A stretch of 64,000 bases of DNA. Origin: Coriaria nepalensis. Lineage: Eukaryota; Streptophyta; Magnoliopsida; Cucurbitales; Coriariaceae. The translations under genes and the position numbers were made by a program. The stretch covers positions 39,773,501 to 39,837,500 of the forward strand of contig CP114481.1 in the NCBI GenBank assembly GCA_027186245.1. Direction: 5' to 3'. A model generated the notes under the pieces. It worked only from the letters and a program-made list of their open reading frames with translations. It had not been told where the DNA came from and did not search any database. Below are positions 23,871 through 36,718 of this stretch, piece by piece (position 1 is the stretch's first letter; each line of letters begins with the position of its first letter).

Positions 23871-26800
23871 TCATTTCAAGTCAATAACTTATTTCGAAGC
23901 AAGTCGAACGTATTCTAGTTTTGCACTACAGACACAACTTTTGTGCATAATTTGCAAATGATCATTGCAAGGAAAGTGTGCATTCGTGTAAAATTAAAAT
24001 CATTTCAATGAGTCCTTTCAAGTCAATAACTTATTTCAAAGCAATTCGAACGAATTCTAGTTTTGCACTACAGACATAACTTTTGTACATAACTTGCAAA
24101 TGATCATTGCAAAGAAAGTGTGCATTCGTTTAACCTTAAAATCATTTCAATGAGTCATTTCAAGTCAATAACTTATTTTAAAGCAAGTCGAACGTATTCT
24201 AGTTTTGCACTACAGACACAACTTTGGGGCATAACTTGCAAATGATCCTTGCAACGAAAGTGTGCATTCGTTTAACCTTAAAATCATTTCAATGAGTCAT
24301 TTCAAGTCAATAACTTATTTCAAAGCAATTCGAACGAATTGTAGTTTTGCACTACAGAGACAACTTTTGTGCATAACTTGCAAATGATCATTGCAAGGAA
24401 AGTGTGCATTCGTTTAAAATTAAAATCATTTCAATGAGTCCTTTCAAGTCAATAACTTATTTCGAAGCAAGTCGAACGAATTCTAATTTTGCACTATAGA
24501 CATAACTTTTGTGCATAACTTGCAAATGATCAGTGCAAGGGAAGTGTGCATTCGTTTAACCTTAAAATCATTTCAATGAGTCATTTCAAGTCAATAACTT
24601 ATTTCAAAGCAATTCGAACGAATTCTAGTTTTGCACTACAGAGACAACTTTTGTGCATAACTTGCAAATGATCCTTGCAAGGAAAGTGTGCATTCGTTTA
24701 ACCTTAAAATCATTTCAATGAGTCATTTCAAGTCAATAACTTATTTCAAAGCAATTCGAACGAATTCTAGTTTTACACTACAGACACAACTTTGGTGCAT
24801 AACTTGCAAATGATCATTGCAAGGAAAGTATGCATTCGTTTAACCTTAAAATCATTTCAATGAGTTATTTCAAGTCAATAACTTATTTCGAAGCAAGTCG
24901 AACGTATTCCAGTTTTGCACTACAGACACAACTTTTGTGCATAACTTGCAAATGATCATTGCAAGGAAAGTCTGCATTCGTGTAAAATTAAAATCATTTC
25001 AATGAGTCCTTTCAAGTCAATAACTTATTTCAAAGCAATTCGAACGAATTCTAGTTTTGCACTACAGACATAACTTTTGTGCGTAACTTGCAAATGATCA
25101 TTGCAAAGAGAGTTTGCATTCGTTTAACCTTAAAATCATTTCAATGAGTCATTTCAAGTCAATAACTTATTTCATAGCAAGTCGAACGTATTCTAGTTTT
25201 GCACTACAGACACAACTTTGGTGCATAACTTGCAAATGATCCTTGCAACGAAAGTGTGCATTCGTTTAACCTTAAAATCATTTCAATGAGTCATTTCAAG
25301 TCAATAACTTATTTCAAAGCAATTCGAACGAATTCTAGTTTTGCACTACAAACACAACTTTTGTGCATAACTTGCAAATGATCATTGCAAGGAAAGTGTG
25401 CATTCGTTTAACCTTAAAATCATTTCAATGAGTCATTTCAAGTCAATAACTTATTTCAAAGCAAGTCGAACGTATTCTAGTTTTACACTACAGGCACAAC
25501 TTTGGTGCATAACTTGCAAATGATCATTGCAAGGAAAGTACGCATTCGTTTAACCTTAAAATCATTTCAATGAGTCATTTCAAGTCAATAAGTTATTTCG
25601 AAGCAAGTCGAACGTATTCTAGTTTTGCACTACAGACACAACTTTTGTGCATAACTTGCAAATGATCATTGCAAGGAAAGTCTGCATTCGTGTAAAATTA
25701 AAATCATTTCAATGAGTCCTTTCAAGTCAATAACTTATTTCGAAGCAATTCGAACGAATTCTAGTTTTGCACTACAGACATTACTTTTGTACATAACTTG
25801 CAAATGATCATTGCAAGGGAAGTGTGCATTCGTTTAACCTTAAAATCATTTCAATGAGTCATTTCAAGTCAATAACTTATTTCAAAGCAATTCGAACGAA
25901 TTCTAGTTTTGCACTACAGAGACAACTTTTGTGCATAACTTGCAAATGATCATTGCAAGGAAAGTCTGCATTCGTGTAAAATTAAAATCATTTCAATGAG
26001 TCCTTCCAAGTCAATAACTTATTCCAAAGCAATTCGAAGGAATTCTAGTTTTGCACTACAGACATAACTTTTGTGCATAACTTGCAAATGATCATTGCAA
26101 GGAAAGTGTGCATTCGTTTAACCTTAAAATCATTTCAATGAGTCATTTCAAGTCAATAACTTATTTCAAAGCAAGTCGAACGTATTCTAGTTTTGCACTA
26201 CAGACACAACTTCTGTGCATAACTTGCAAATGATCATTGCAAAGAAAATGTGCATTCGTTTAACCTTAAAATCATTTCAATGAGTCATTTCAAGTCAATA
26301 ACTTATTTCAAAGCAATTCGAACGTATTCTAGTTTTGCACTACAGACACAACTTTTGTGCATAACTTGCAAATGATCATTGCAAGGAAAGTCTGCATTCG
26401 TGTAAAATTAAAATCATTTCAATGAGTCCTTTCAAGTCAATAACTTATTTCAAAGCAATTCGAAAGAATTCTAGTTTTGCACTACAGACATAACTTTTGT
26501 GCATAACTTGCAAATGATCATTGCAAAGAGAGTGTGCATTCGTTTAACCTTAAAATCATTTCAATGAGTCATTTCAAGTCAATAACTTATTTCAAAGCAA
26601 GTCGAACGTATTCTAGTTTTGCACTACAGACACAACTTTGGTGCATAACTTGCAAATGATCCTTGCAACGAAAGTGTGCATTCGTTTAACCTTAAAATCA
26701 TTTCAAAGAGTCATTTCAAGTCAATAACTTATTTCATAGCAAGTCGAACGTATTCTAGTTTTGCACTACAGACACAACTTTTGTGCATAACTTGCAAATG

Positions 26801-27518
26801 ATCATTGCAAGGAAAGTGCGCATTCGTTTAACCTTAAAATCTTTTCAATGAGTCATTTCAAGTCAATAACTTATTTCAAAGCAATTCGAACGATTTCTAG
26901 TTTTGCACTACAGAAACAACTTTTGTGCATAACTTGCAAATGATTATTGCATGGAAAGTGTGCATTCGTTTAAAATTAAAATCATTTCAATGAGTCATTT
27001 CAAGTCAATAACTTATTTCGAAGCAATTCGAACGAATTCTAGTTTTGCACTACAGAGACAACTTTTGTGCATAACTTGCGAATGATCATTGCAAGGAAAG
27101 TGCGCATTCGTTTAACCTTAAAATCTTTTCAATGAGTCATTTCAAGTCAATAACTTATTTCAAAGCAATTCGAACGAATTGTAGTTTTGCACTACAGAGA
27201 CAACTTTTGTGCATAACTTGCAAATGTTCATTGCAAGGAAAGTGTGCATTCGTTTAAAATTAAAATCATTTCAATGAGTCCTTTCAAGTCAATAACTTAT
27301 TTCGAAGCAAGTCGAACAAAATCTAATTTTGCACTACAGACATAACTTTTGTGCATAACTTGCAAATGATCATTGCAAGGAAGGTGTGCATTCGTTTAAC
27401 CTTAAAATCATTTCAATGAGTCCTTTCAAGTCAATAACTTATTTCGGAGCAAGTCGAACGAATTCTAGTTTTGCACTACAGACATAACTTTTGTGCATAA
27501 CTTGCAAATGATCATTGC

Positions 27519-27560
27519 AAGGAAAGTGTGCATTCGTTTAAGGAAAGTGTGCATTCGTTT
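27519..27560. repeat. 21-bp tandem duplication inside a monomer (2 of 5)
   Basis: The 21-bp unit running from AAGGAAAGTG to ATTCGTTT is present at 27519-27539 and 27540-27560, so the monomer 27429-27591 is 163 bp. It matches the copies at 29385-29426 (tandem unit) and 38087-38128 (block H, offset 10568). Confidence 0.93.
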
Positions 27561-28585
27561 AAAATTAAAATCATTTCAATAAGTCCTTTCAAGTCAATAA
27601 CTTATTTCGAAGCAAGTCGAACGAATTCTAATTTTGCACTACAGACATAACTTTTGTGCATAACTTGCAAATGATCATTGCAAGGGAAGTGTGCATTCGT
27701 TTAACCTTAAAATCATTTCAATGAGTCCTTTCAAGTCAATAACTTATTTCAAAGCAATTCGAACGAATTCTAGTTTTGCACTACAGAGACAACTATTGTG
27801 CATAACTTGCAAATGATCATTGCAAGGAAAGTCTGCATTCGTGTAAAATTAAAATCATTTCAATGAGTCCTTTCAAGTCAATAACTTATTTCAAAGCAAT
27901 TCGAACGAATTCTTGTTTTGCACTACAGACATAACTTTTGTGCATAACTTGCAAATGATCATTGCAAAGAAAGTGTGCATTCGTTTAACCTTAAAATCAT
28001 TTCAATGAGTCATTTCAAGTCAATAACTTATTTCATAGCAAGTCGAACGTATTCTAGTTTTGCACTACAGACACAACTTTTGTGCATAACTTGCAAATGA
28101 TCATTGCAAGGAAAGTGTGCATTCGTTTAATCTTAAAATCATTTCAATGAGTCATTTCAAGTCAATAACTTATTTCAAAGCAAGTCGAACGTATTCTAGT
28201 TTTGCACTACAGACACAACTTTGGTGCATAACTTGCGAATGATCATTGCAAGGAAAGTGTGCATTCGTGTAAAATTAAAATCATTTCAATGAGTCCTTTC
28301 AAGTCAATAACTTATTTCGAAGCAAGTGGAACGAATTCAAGTTTTGCACTACAGACATAACTTTTGTGCATAACTTGCAAATGATCATTGCAAGGAAAGT
28401 GTGCATTCGTTTAACCTTAAAATCATTTCAATGAGTCATTTCAAGTCAATAACTTATTTCAAAGCAATTCGAACGAATTCTAGTTTTGCACTACAGAGAC
28501 AACTTTTGTGCATAACTTGCAAATGATCATTGCAAGGAAAGTGTGCATTCGTTTAACATTAAAATCATTTCAATGAGTCATTTCA

Positions 28586-28726
28586 AGTCAATAACTTATT
28601 CAAAGCAAGTCGAACGTATTCTAGTTTTGCACTACAGACACAACTTTTGTGCATAACTTGCAAATGATCATTGCAAGGAAAGTGTGCATTTGTTTAAAAT
28701 TAAAATCATTTCAATGAGTCCTTTCA
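28586..28726. repeat. 141-bp monomer with CTTATTCAAAG deletion
   Basis: One T is missing from the TTATTTC motif. The same deletion is at 30451-30591, 32012-32152 and 41000-41140. In every case it is preceded by a TTTAACATTAAAATC monomer and followed by CATTTGTTTAAAATT and AGTCGATCG. The four are therefore copies of one ancestral event. Confidence 0.9.
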
Positions 28727-29384
28727 AGTCAATAACTTATTTCGAAGCAAGTCGATCGAATTCTAGTTTTGCACTACAGAGACAACTTTTGTGCATAACT
28801 TGCAAATGATCATTGCAAGGAAAGTGTGCATTCGTTTAACCTTAAAGTCATTTCAATGAGTCATTTCAAGTCGATAACTTATTTCAAAGCAATTCGAACG
28901 AATTCTAGTTTTGCACTACAGAGACAACTTTTGTCCATAACTTGCAAATGATCATTGCAAGGAAAGTGTGCATTCGTTTAAAATTAAAATCATTTCAATG
29001 AGTCATTTCAAGTCAATGACTTATTTCGAAGCAATTCGAACGAATTCTAGTTTTGCACTACAGAGACAACTTTTGTGCATAACTTGCAAATGTTCATTGC
29101 AAGGAAAGTGTGCATTCGTTTAAAATTAAAATCATTTCAATGAGTCCTTTCAAGTCAATAACTTATTTCGAAGCAAGTCGAACAAAATCTAATTTTGCAC
29201 TACAGACATAACTTTTGTGCATAACTTGCAAATGATCATTGCAAGGAAGGTGTGCATTCGTTTAACCTTAAAATCATTTCAATGAGTCCTTTCAAGTCAA
29301 TAACTTATTTCGGAGCAAGTCGAACGAATTCTAGTTTTGCACTACAGACATAACTTTTGTGCATAACTTGCAAATGATCATTGC

Positions 29385-29426
29385 AAGGAAAGTGTGCATT
29401 CGTTTAAGGAAAGTGTGCATTCGTTT
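29385..29426. repeat. 21-bp tandem duplication inside a monomer (3 of 5)
   Basis: Copies at 29385-29405 and 29406-29426; the monomer 29295-29457 is 163 bp. It lies 1866 bp from the copy at 27519, which fits inheritance through the tandem unit and not a new event. Confidence 0.93.
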
Positions 29427-30060
29427 AAAATTAAAATCATTTCAATAAGTCCTTTCAAGTCAATAACTTATTTCGAAGCAAGTCGAACGAATTCTAATTT
29501 TGCACTACAGACATAACTTTTGTGCATAACTTGCAAATGATCATTGCAAGGGAAGTGTGCATTCGTTTAACCTTAAAATCATTTCAATGAGTCCTTTCAA
29601 GTCAATAACTTATTTCAAAGCAATTCGAACGAATTCTAGTTTTGCACTACAGAGACAACTATTGTGCATAACTTGCAAATGATCATTGCAAGGAAAGTCT
29701 GCATTCGTGTAAAATTAAAATCATTTCAATGAGTCCTTTCAAGTCAATAACTTATTTCAAAGCAATTCGAACGAATTCTAGTTTTGCACTACAGACATAA
29801 CTTTTGTGCATAACTTGCAAATGATCATTGCAAAGAAAGTGTGCATTCGTTTAACCTTAAAATCATTTCAATGAGTCATTTCAAGTCAATAACTTATTTC
29901 ATAGCAAGTCGAACGTATTCTAGTTTTGCACTACAGACACAACTTTTGTGCATAACTTGCAAATGATCATTGCAAGGAAAGTGTGCATTCGTTTAATCTT
30001 AAAATCATTTCAATGAGTCATTTCAAGTCAATAACTTATTTCAAAGCAAGTCGAACGTAT

Positions 30061-30070
30061 TCTAGTTTGC
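30061..30070. other. Private 1-bp deletion (CTAGTTTGC)
   Basis: One T of the TTTTGC run is missing, so the monomer starting at 30026 is 141 bp. It is absent from the sister units at 28.2 and 31.6 kb, so it arose after the triplication. Confidence 0.88.
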
Positions 30071-30875
30071 ACTACAGACACAACTTTGGTGCATAACTTG
30101 CAAATGATCATTGCAAGGAAAGTGTGCATTCGTGTAAAATTAAAATCATTTCAATGAGTCCTTTCAAGTCAATAACTTATTTCGAAGCAAGTGGAACGAA
30201 TTCAAGTTTTGCACTACAGACATAACTTTTGTGCATAACTTGCAAATGATCATTGCAAGGAAAGTGTGCATTCGTTTAACCTTAAAATCATTTCAATGAG
30301 TCATTTCAAGTCAATAACTTATTTCAAAGCAATTCGAACGAATTCTAGTTTTGCACTACAGAGACAACTTTTGTGCATAACTTGCAAATGATCATTGCAA
30401 GGAAAGTGTGCATTCGTTTAACATTAAAATCATTTCAATGAGTCATTTCAAGTCAATAACTTATTCAAAGCAAGTCGAACGTATTCTAGTTTTGCACTAC
30501 AGACACAACTTTTGTGCATAACTTGCAAATGATCATTGCAAGGAAAGTGTGCATTTGTTTAAAATTAAAATCATTTCAATGAGTCCTTTCAAGTCAATAA
30601 CTTATTTCGAAGCAAGTCGATCGAATTCTAGTTTTGCACTACAGAGACAACTTTTGTGCATAACTTGCAAATGATCATTGCAAGGAAAGTGTGCATTCGT
30701 TTAACCTTAAAGTCATTTCAATGAGTCATTTCAAGTCGATAACTTATTTCAAAGCAATTCGAACGAATTCTAGTTTTGCACTACAGAGACAACTTTTGTC
30801 CATAACTTGCAAATGATCATTGCAAGGAAAGTGTGCATTCGTTTAAAATTAAAATCATTTCAATGAGTCATTTCA

Positions 30876-32436
30876 AGTCAATGACTTATTTCGAAGCAAT
30901 TCGAACGAATTCTAGTTTTGCACTACAAAGACAACTTTTGTGCATAACTTGCAAATGATCATTGCAAGGAAAGTGTGCATTCGTTTAAAATTAAAATCAT
31001 TTCACTGAGTCCTTTCAAGTCAATAACTTATTTCGAAGAAAGTCGAACGAATTCTAGTTTTGCACTACAGACATAAATTTTGTGCATAACTTGCAAATGA
31101 TCATTGCAAGGAAAGTGTGCATTCGTTTAACCTTAAAATCATTTCAATGAGTCATTTCAAGTCAATAACTTATTTCAAAGCAATTCGAACGAATTCTAGT
31201 TTTGCACTACAGAGACAACTATTGTGCATGACTTGCAAATGATCATTGCAAGGAAAGTCTGCATTCGTGTAAAATTAAATTCATTTCAATGAGTCCTTTC
31301 AAGTCAATAACTTATTTCAAAGCAATTCGAACGAATTCTAGTTTTGCACTACAGACATAACTTTTGTGCATAACTTGCAAATGATCATTGCAAAGAAAGT
31401 GTGCATTCGTTTAACCTTAAAATCATTTCAATGAGTCATTTCAAGTCAATAACTTATTTCATAGCAAGTCGAACGTATTCTAGTTTTGCACTACAGACAC
31501 AACTTTTGTGCATAACTTGCAAATGATCATTGCAAGGAAAGTGTGCATTCGTTTAACCTTAAAATCATTTCAATGAGTCATTTCAAGTCAATAACTTATT
31601 TCAAAGCAAGTCGAACGTATTCTAGTTTTGCACTACAGACACAACTTTGGTGCATAACTTGCAAATGATCATTGCAAGGAAAGTGTGCATTCGTGTAAAA
31701 TTAAAATCATTTCAATGAGTCCTTTCAAGTCAATAACTTATTTCGAAGCAAGTGGAACGAATTCAAGTTTTGCACTACAGACATAACTTTTGTGCATAAC
31801 TTGCAAATGATCATTGCAAGGAAAGTGTGCATTCGTTTAACCTTAAAATCATTTCAATGAGTCATTTCAAGTCAATAACTTATTTCAAAGCAATTCGAAC
31901 GAATTCTAGTTTTGCACTACAGAGACAACTTTTGTGCATAACTTGCAAATGATCATTGCAAGGAAAGTGTGCATTCGTTTAACATTAAAATCATTTCAAT
32001 GAGTCATTTCAAGTCAATAACTTATTCAAAGCAAGTCGAACGTATTCTAGTTTTGCACTACAGACACAACTTTTGTGCATAACTTGCAAATGATCATTGC
32101 AAGGAAAGTGTGCATTTGTTTAAAATTAAAATCATTTCAATGAGTCCTTTCAAGTCAATAACTTATTTCGAAGCAAGTCGATCGAATTCTAGTTTTGCAC
32201 TACAGAGACAACTTTTGTGCATAACTTGCAAATGATCATTGCAAGGAAAGTGTGCATTCGTTTAACCTTAAAGTCATTTCAATGAGTCATTTCAAGTCGA
32301 TAACTTATTTCAAAGCAATTCGAACGAATTCTAGTTTTGCACTACAGAGACAACTTTTGTCCATAACTTGCAAATGATCATTGCAAGGAAAGTGTGCATT
32401 CGTTTAAAATTAAAATCATTTCAATGAGTCATTTCA
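30876..32436. repeat. 11-monomer unit, third copy (triplicated block, shortened)
   Basis: The third unit is 1561 bp: 11 monomers, one of them 141 bp. It lacks two monomers of the other units, including the one with the 21-bp duplication. The monomer at 31018 (CGAAGAAAGTCG, ACATAAATTTTG) stands where three monomers lie in units 1 and 2. From AACTATTGTGCATGAC (31.2 kb) onward it follows them to TCAATGAC. After 32437 a single monomer restarts the unit before the sequence switches, at 32579, to a copy of the 19.0-kb region. Confidence 0.85.
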
Positions 32437-34230
32437 AGTCAATGACTTATTTCGAAGCAATTCGAACGAATTCTAGTTTTGCACTACAAAGACAACTTTT
32501 GTGCATAACTTGCAAATGATCATTGCAAGGAAAGTGTGCATTCGTTTAAAATTAAAATCATTTCAATGAGTCCTTTCAAGTCAATAACTTATTTCGAAGC
32601 AAGTCGAACGTATTCTAGTTTTGCACTACAGACACAACTTTTGTGCATAACTTGCAAATGATCATTGCAAGGAAAGTGTGCATTCGTTTAACCTTAAAAT
32701 CATTTTAATGAGTCATTTCAAGTCAATAACTTATTTCAAAGCAAGTTGAACGTATTCTAGTTTTGCACTACAGACACAACTTTGGTGCATAACTTGCAAA
32801 TGATCCTTGCAAGGAAAGTGTGCATTCGTTCAACCTTAAAATCATTTCAATGAGTCCTTTCAAGTCAATAACTTATTTCGAAGCAAGTCGAACAAATTCT
32901 AATTTTGCACTACAGACATAACTTTTGTGCATAACTTGCAAATGATCATTGCAAGGGAAGTGTGCATTCGTTTAACCTTAAAATCATTTCAATGAGTCAT
33001 TTCAAGTCAATAACTTATTTCAAAGCAATTCGAACGAATTCTAGTTTTGCACTACAGAGACAACTTTTGTGCATAACTTGCAAATGATCATTGCAAGGAA
33101 AGTCTGCATTCGTGTAAAATTACAATCATTTCAATGAGTCCTTTCAAGTCAATAACTTATTTCAAAGCAATTCGAACGAATTCTAGTTTTGCACTACAGA
33201 CATAACTTTTGTGCATAACTTGCAAATGATCATTGCAAGGAAAGTGTGCATTCGTTTAACCTTAAAATCATTTCAATGAGTCATTTCAAGTCAATAACTT
33301 ATTTCAAAGCAATCCGAACGAATTCTAATTTCGCACTACAAACACAACTTTTGTGCATAACTTGCAAATGATCATTGCAAGGAAAGTGTGCATTCGTTTA
33401 AAATTAAAATCATTTCAATGAGTCCTTTGAAGTCAATAACTTATTTCGGAGCAAGTCGAACGAATTCTAGTTTTGCACTACAGACATAACTTTTGTGCAT
33501 AACTTGCAAATGATCATTGCAAGGAAAGTGTGCATTCGTTTAACCTTAAAATAATTTCAATGAGTCATTTCAAGTCAATAACTTATTTCAAAGCAAGTCG
33601 AACGTATTCTAGTTTTGCACTACAAACACAACTTTGGTGCATAACATGCAAATGATCCTTGCAAGGAAAGTGTGCATTCGTTTATCCTTAAAATCATTTC
33701 AATGAGTCAGTTCAAGTCAATAACTTATTTCAAAGCAATTCGAACGAATTGTAGTTTTGCACTACAGAGACAACTTTTGTGCATAACTTGCAAATGTTCA
33801 TTGCAAGGAAAGTGTGCATTCGTTTAAAATTAAAATCATTTCAATGAGTCCTTTCAAGTCAATAACTTATTTCGGAGCAAGTCGAACGAATTCTAGTTTT
33901 GCACTACAGACATAACTTTTGTGCATAACTTGCAAATGATCATTGCAAGGAAAGTGTGCATTCGTTTAACCTTAAAATCATTTCAATGAGTCATTTCAAG
34001 TCAATAACTTATTTCATAGCGAGTCGAACGTATTCTAGTTTTGCACTACAGACACAACTTTTGTGCATAACTTGCAAATGATCATTGCAAGGAAGGTGTG
34101 CATTCGTTTAACCTTAAAATCATTTCAATGAGTCCTTTCAAGTCAATAACTTATTTCGGAGCAAGTCGAACGAATTCTAGTTTTGCACTACAGACATAAC
34201 TTTTGTGCATAACTTGCAAATGATCATTGC

Positions 34231-34272
34231 AAGGAAAGTGTGCATTCGTTTAAGGAAAGTGTGCATTCGTTT
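34231..34272. repeat. 21-bp tandem duplication (4 of 5), at a mosaic junction
   Basis: Copies at 34231-34251 and 34252-34272; the monomer 34141-34303 is 163 bp. The first half of this monomer (CGGAGCAAG, ACATAAC) matches the monomer at 21301. What follows the duplication matches 23687 onward. The switch between source regions therefore lies within about 55 bp of, or at, the 21-bp duplication. Confidence 0.88.
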
Positions 34273-34430
34273 AACCTTAAAATCATTTCAATGAGTCATT
34301 TCAAGTCAATAACTTATTTCAAAGCAAGTCGAACGTATTCTAGTTTTACACCACAGACACAACTTTGGTGCATAACTTGCAAATGATCATTGCAAGGAAA
34401 GTATGCATTCGTTTAACCTTAAAATCACTT

Positions 34431-34440
34431 CAATTGAGTC
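34431..34440. other. Single-base insertion (CAATTGAG), second copy
   Basis: Same extra T as at 23861-23870, at offset 10568. The flanking AAAATCACTTC is a private change of this copy. Confidence 0.9.
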
Positions 34441-36718
34441 ATTTCAAGTCAATAACTTATTTCGAAGCAAGTCGAACGTATTCTAGTTTTGCACTACAGA
34501 CACAACTTTTGTGCATAATTTGCAAATGATCATTGCAAGGAAAGTGTGCATTCGTGTAAAATTAAAATCATTTCAATGAGTCCTTTCAAGTCAATAACTT
34601 ATTTCAAAGCAATTCGAACGAATTCTAGTTTTGCACTACAGACATAACTTTTGTACATAACTTGCAAATGATCATTGCAAAGAAAGTGTGCATTCGTTTA
34701 ACCTTAAAATCATTTCAATGAGTCATTTCAAGTCAATAACTTATTTTAAAGCAAGTCGAACGTATTCTAGTTTTGCACTACAGACACAACTTTGGGGCAT
34801 AACTTGCAAATGATCCTTGCAACGAAAGTGTGCATTCGTTTAACCTTAAAATCATTTCAATGAGTCATTTCAAGTCAATAACTTATTTCAAAGCAATTCG
34901 AACGAATTGTAGTTTTGCACTACAGAGACAACTTTTGTGCATAACTTGCAAATGATCATTGCAAGGAAAGTGTGCAGTCGTTTAAAATTAAAATCATTTC
35001 AATGAGTCCTTTCAAGTCAATAACTTATTTCGAAGCAAGTCGAACGAATTCTAATTTTGCACTATAGACATAACTTTTGTGCATAACTTGCAAATGATCA
35101 GTGCAAGGGAAGTGTGCATTCGTTTAACCTTAAAATCATTTCAATGAGTCATTTCAAGTCAATAACTTATTTCAAAGCAATTCGAACGAATTCTAGTTTT
35201 GCACTACAGAGACAACTTTTGTGCATAACTTGCAAATGATCCTTGCAAGGAAAGTGTGCATTCGTTTAACCTTAAAATCATTTCAATGAGTCATTTCAAG
35301 TCAATAACTTATTTCAAAGCAATTCGAACGAATTCTAGTTTTACACTACAGACACAACTTTGGTGCATAACTTGCAAATGATCATTGCAAGGAAAGTATG
35401 CATTCGTTTAACCTTAAAATCATTTCAATGAGTTATTTCAAGTCAATAACTTATTTCGAAGCAAGTCGAACGTATTCTAGTTTTGCACTACAGACACAAC
35501 TTTTGTGCATAACTTGCAAATGATCATTGCAAGGAAAGTCTGCATTCGTGTAAAATTAAAATCATTTCAATGAGTCCTTTCAAGTCAATAACTTATTTCA
35601 AAGCAATTCGAACGAATTCTAGTTTTGCACTACAGACATAACTTTTGTGCATAACTTGCAAATGATCATTGCAAAGAGAGTTTGCATTCGTTTAACCTTA
35701 AAATCATTTCAATGAGTCATTTCAAGTCAATAACTTATTTCATAGCAAGTCGAACGTATTCTAGTTTTGCACTACAGACACAACTTTGGTGCATAACTTG
35801 CAAATGATCCTTGCAACGAAAGTGTGCATTCGTTTAACCTTAAAATCATTTCAATGAGTCATTTCAAGTCAATAACTTATTTCAAAGCAATTCGAACGAA
35901 TTCTAGTTTTGCACTACAGACACAACTTTTGTGCATAACTTGCAAATGATCATTGCAAGGGAAGTGTGCATTCGTTTAACCTTAAAATCATTTCAATGAG
36001 TCATTTCAAGTCAACAACTTATTTCAAAGCAAGTCGAACGTATTCTAGTTTTACACTACAGGCACAACTTTGGTGCATAACTTGCAAATGATCATTGCAA
36101 GGAAAGTACGCATTCGTTTAACCTTAAAATCATTTCAATGAGTCATTTCAAGTCAATAAGTTATTCCGAAGCAAGTCGAACGTATTCTAGTTTTGCACTA
36201 CAGACACAACTTTTGTGCATAACTTGCAAATGATCATTGCAAGGAAAGTCTGCCTTCGTGTAAAATTAAAATCATTTCAATGAGTCCTTCCAAGTCAATA
36301 ACTTATTTCAAAGCAATTCGAAGGAATTCTAGTTTTGCACTACAGACATAACTTTTGTGCATAACTTGCAAATGATCATTGCAAAGAAAGTGTGCATTCG
36401 TTTAATCTTAAAATCATTTCAATGAGTCATTTCAAGTCAATAACTTATTTCATAGCAAGTCGAACGTATTCTAGTTTTGCACTACAGACACAACTTTTGT
36501 GCATAACTTGCAAATGATCATTGCAAGGAAAGTGTGCATTCGTTTAACCTTAAAATCATTTCAATGAGTCCTTTCAAGTCAATAACTTATTTCGGAGCAA
36601 GTCGAACGAATTCTAGTTTTGCACTACAGACATAACTTTTGTGCATAACTTGCAAATGATCATTGCAAGGAAAGTGTGCATTCGTTTAACCTTAAAATCA
36701 TTTCAATGAGTCATTTCA

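Larger units (their letters stand above)
21443..24446. repeat. Heptamer higher-order repeat, 994 bp, three copies
   Basis: Units are 21443-22436, 22437-23430 and 23431-24446. The third is 1016 bp because it carries a 21-bp duplication and a 1-bp insertion. Each unit has seven monomers in the same order: ACTTCTGTGC with GTTTACCCTTA; AAAGCAATTCG with GACACAAC; TAGTTTTACAC with TTTGGTGC and GTATGC; CGAAGCAAG with ATAATTTGC; ACATAACTTTTGTACATAAC-like; TTTGGTGC (TTTGGGGC in the third) with GATCCTTGC; and GAATTGTAG. ACTTCTGTGC lies at 21501, 22495 and 23489. The third unit is more diverged at its end. This is the clearest higher-order repeat of the window. Confidence 0.92.
19029..28035. repeat. Large duplicated block H, left (long) version
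   Basis: This about 9-kb stretch is represented again at 32579-38603 in a shorter form. The offset is 13550 for about 19029-20280, 12840 for about 20970-21400 and 10568 for 23690-28035. The two drops, 710 and 2272 bp, are exactly 5 and 16 monomers. The left version therefore contains one extra pentamer unit and the 21.4-23.7-kb heptamer region. Either the right copy lost these or the left copy gained them after duplication. Rare shared marks include GTTTATCCTTA, TTTACACCAC, CAATTGAGTC (a 1-bp insertion), TTTGGGGC, GTACGCATTCG, CGAACAAAATC and AACTATTGTG. Confidence 0.87.
27145..29010. repeat. 13-monomer unit, first copy (triplicated block)
   Basis: This is the first of three consecutive related units. 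It holds 13 monomers and is 1866 bp, since one monomer has the 21-bp duplication and one has a 1-bp deletion. Diagnostic order: TGTTCATTGC; CGAACAAAATC with GGAAGGTGTGC; the 163-bp monomer; AATAAGTCC; AACTATTGTG; GCAAAGAAAG; CATAGCAAG with TTTAATCTTA; GTGTAAAATTA; AAGTGGAACG with ATTCAAG; TTTAACATTA; CTTATTCAAAG (1-bp deletion) with CATTTGTTT; AGTCGATCG; GTCGATAAC; GTCCATAAC; TCAATGAC. Block H also reuses its left part at 37.7-38.6 kb. Confidence 0.88.
29011..30875. repeat. 13-monomer unit, second copy (triplicated block)
   Basis: Second unit of 1865 bp with the same ordered markers as 27145-29010: the 163-bp monomer (29295-29457), AACTATTGTG, AAGTGGAACG with ATTCAAG, the CTTATTCAAAG deletion, and AGTCGATCG at 30616 (28751 in the first copy). 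It is 1 bp shorter because of a private T deletion (CTAGTTTGC, 30061-30070). Very few other differences were seen, so this duplication looks recent. Confidence 0.9.

Noticed and set aside
33641..33655. Octamer site ATGCAAAT at 33.6 and 51.0 kb
   Set aside because: It arises from a single T-to-A change in CTTGCAAATG in two isolated monomers, which looks like chance variation.
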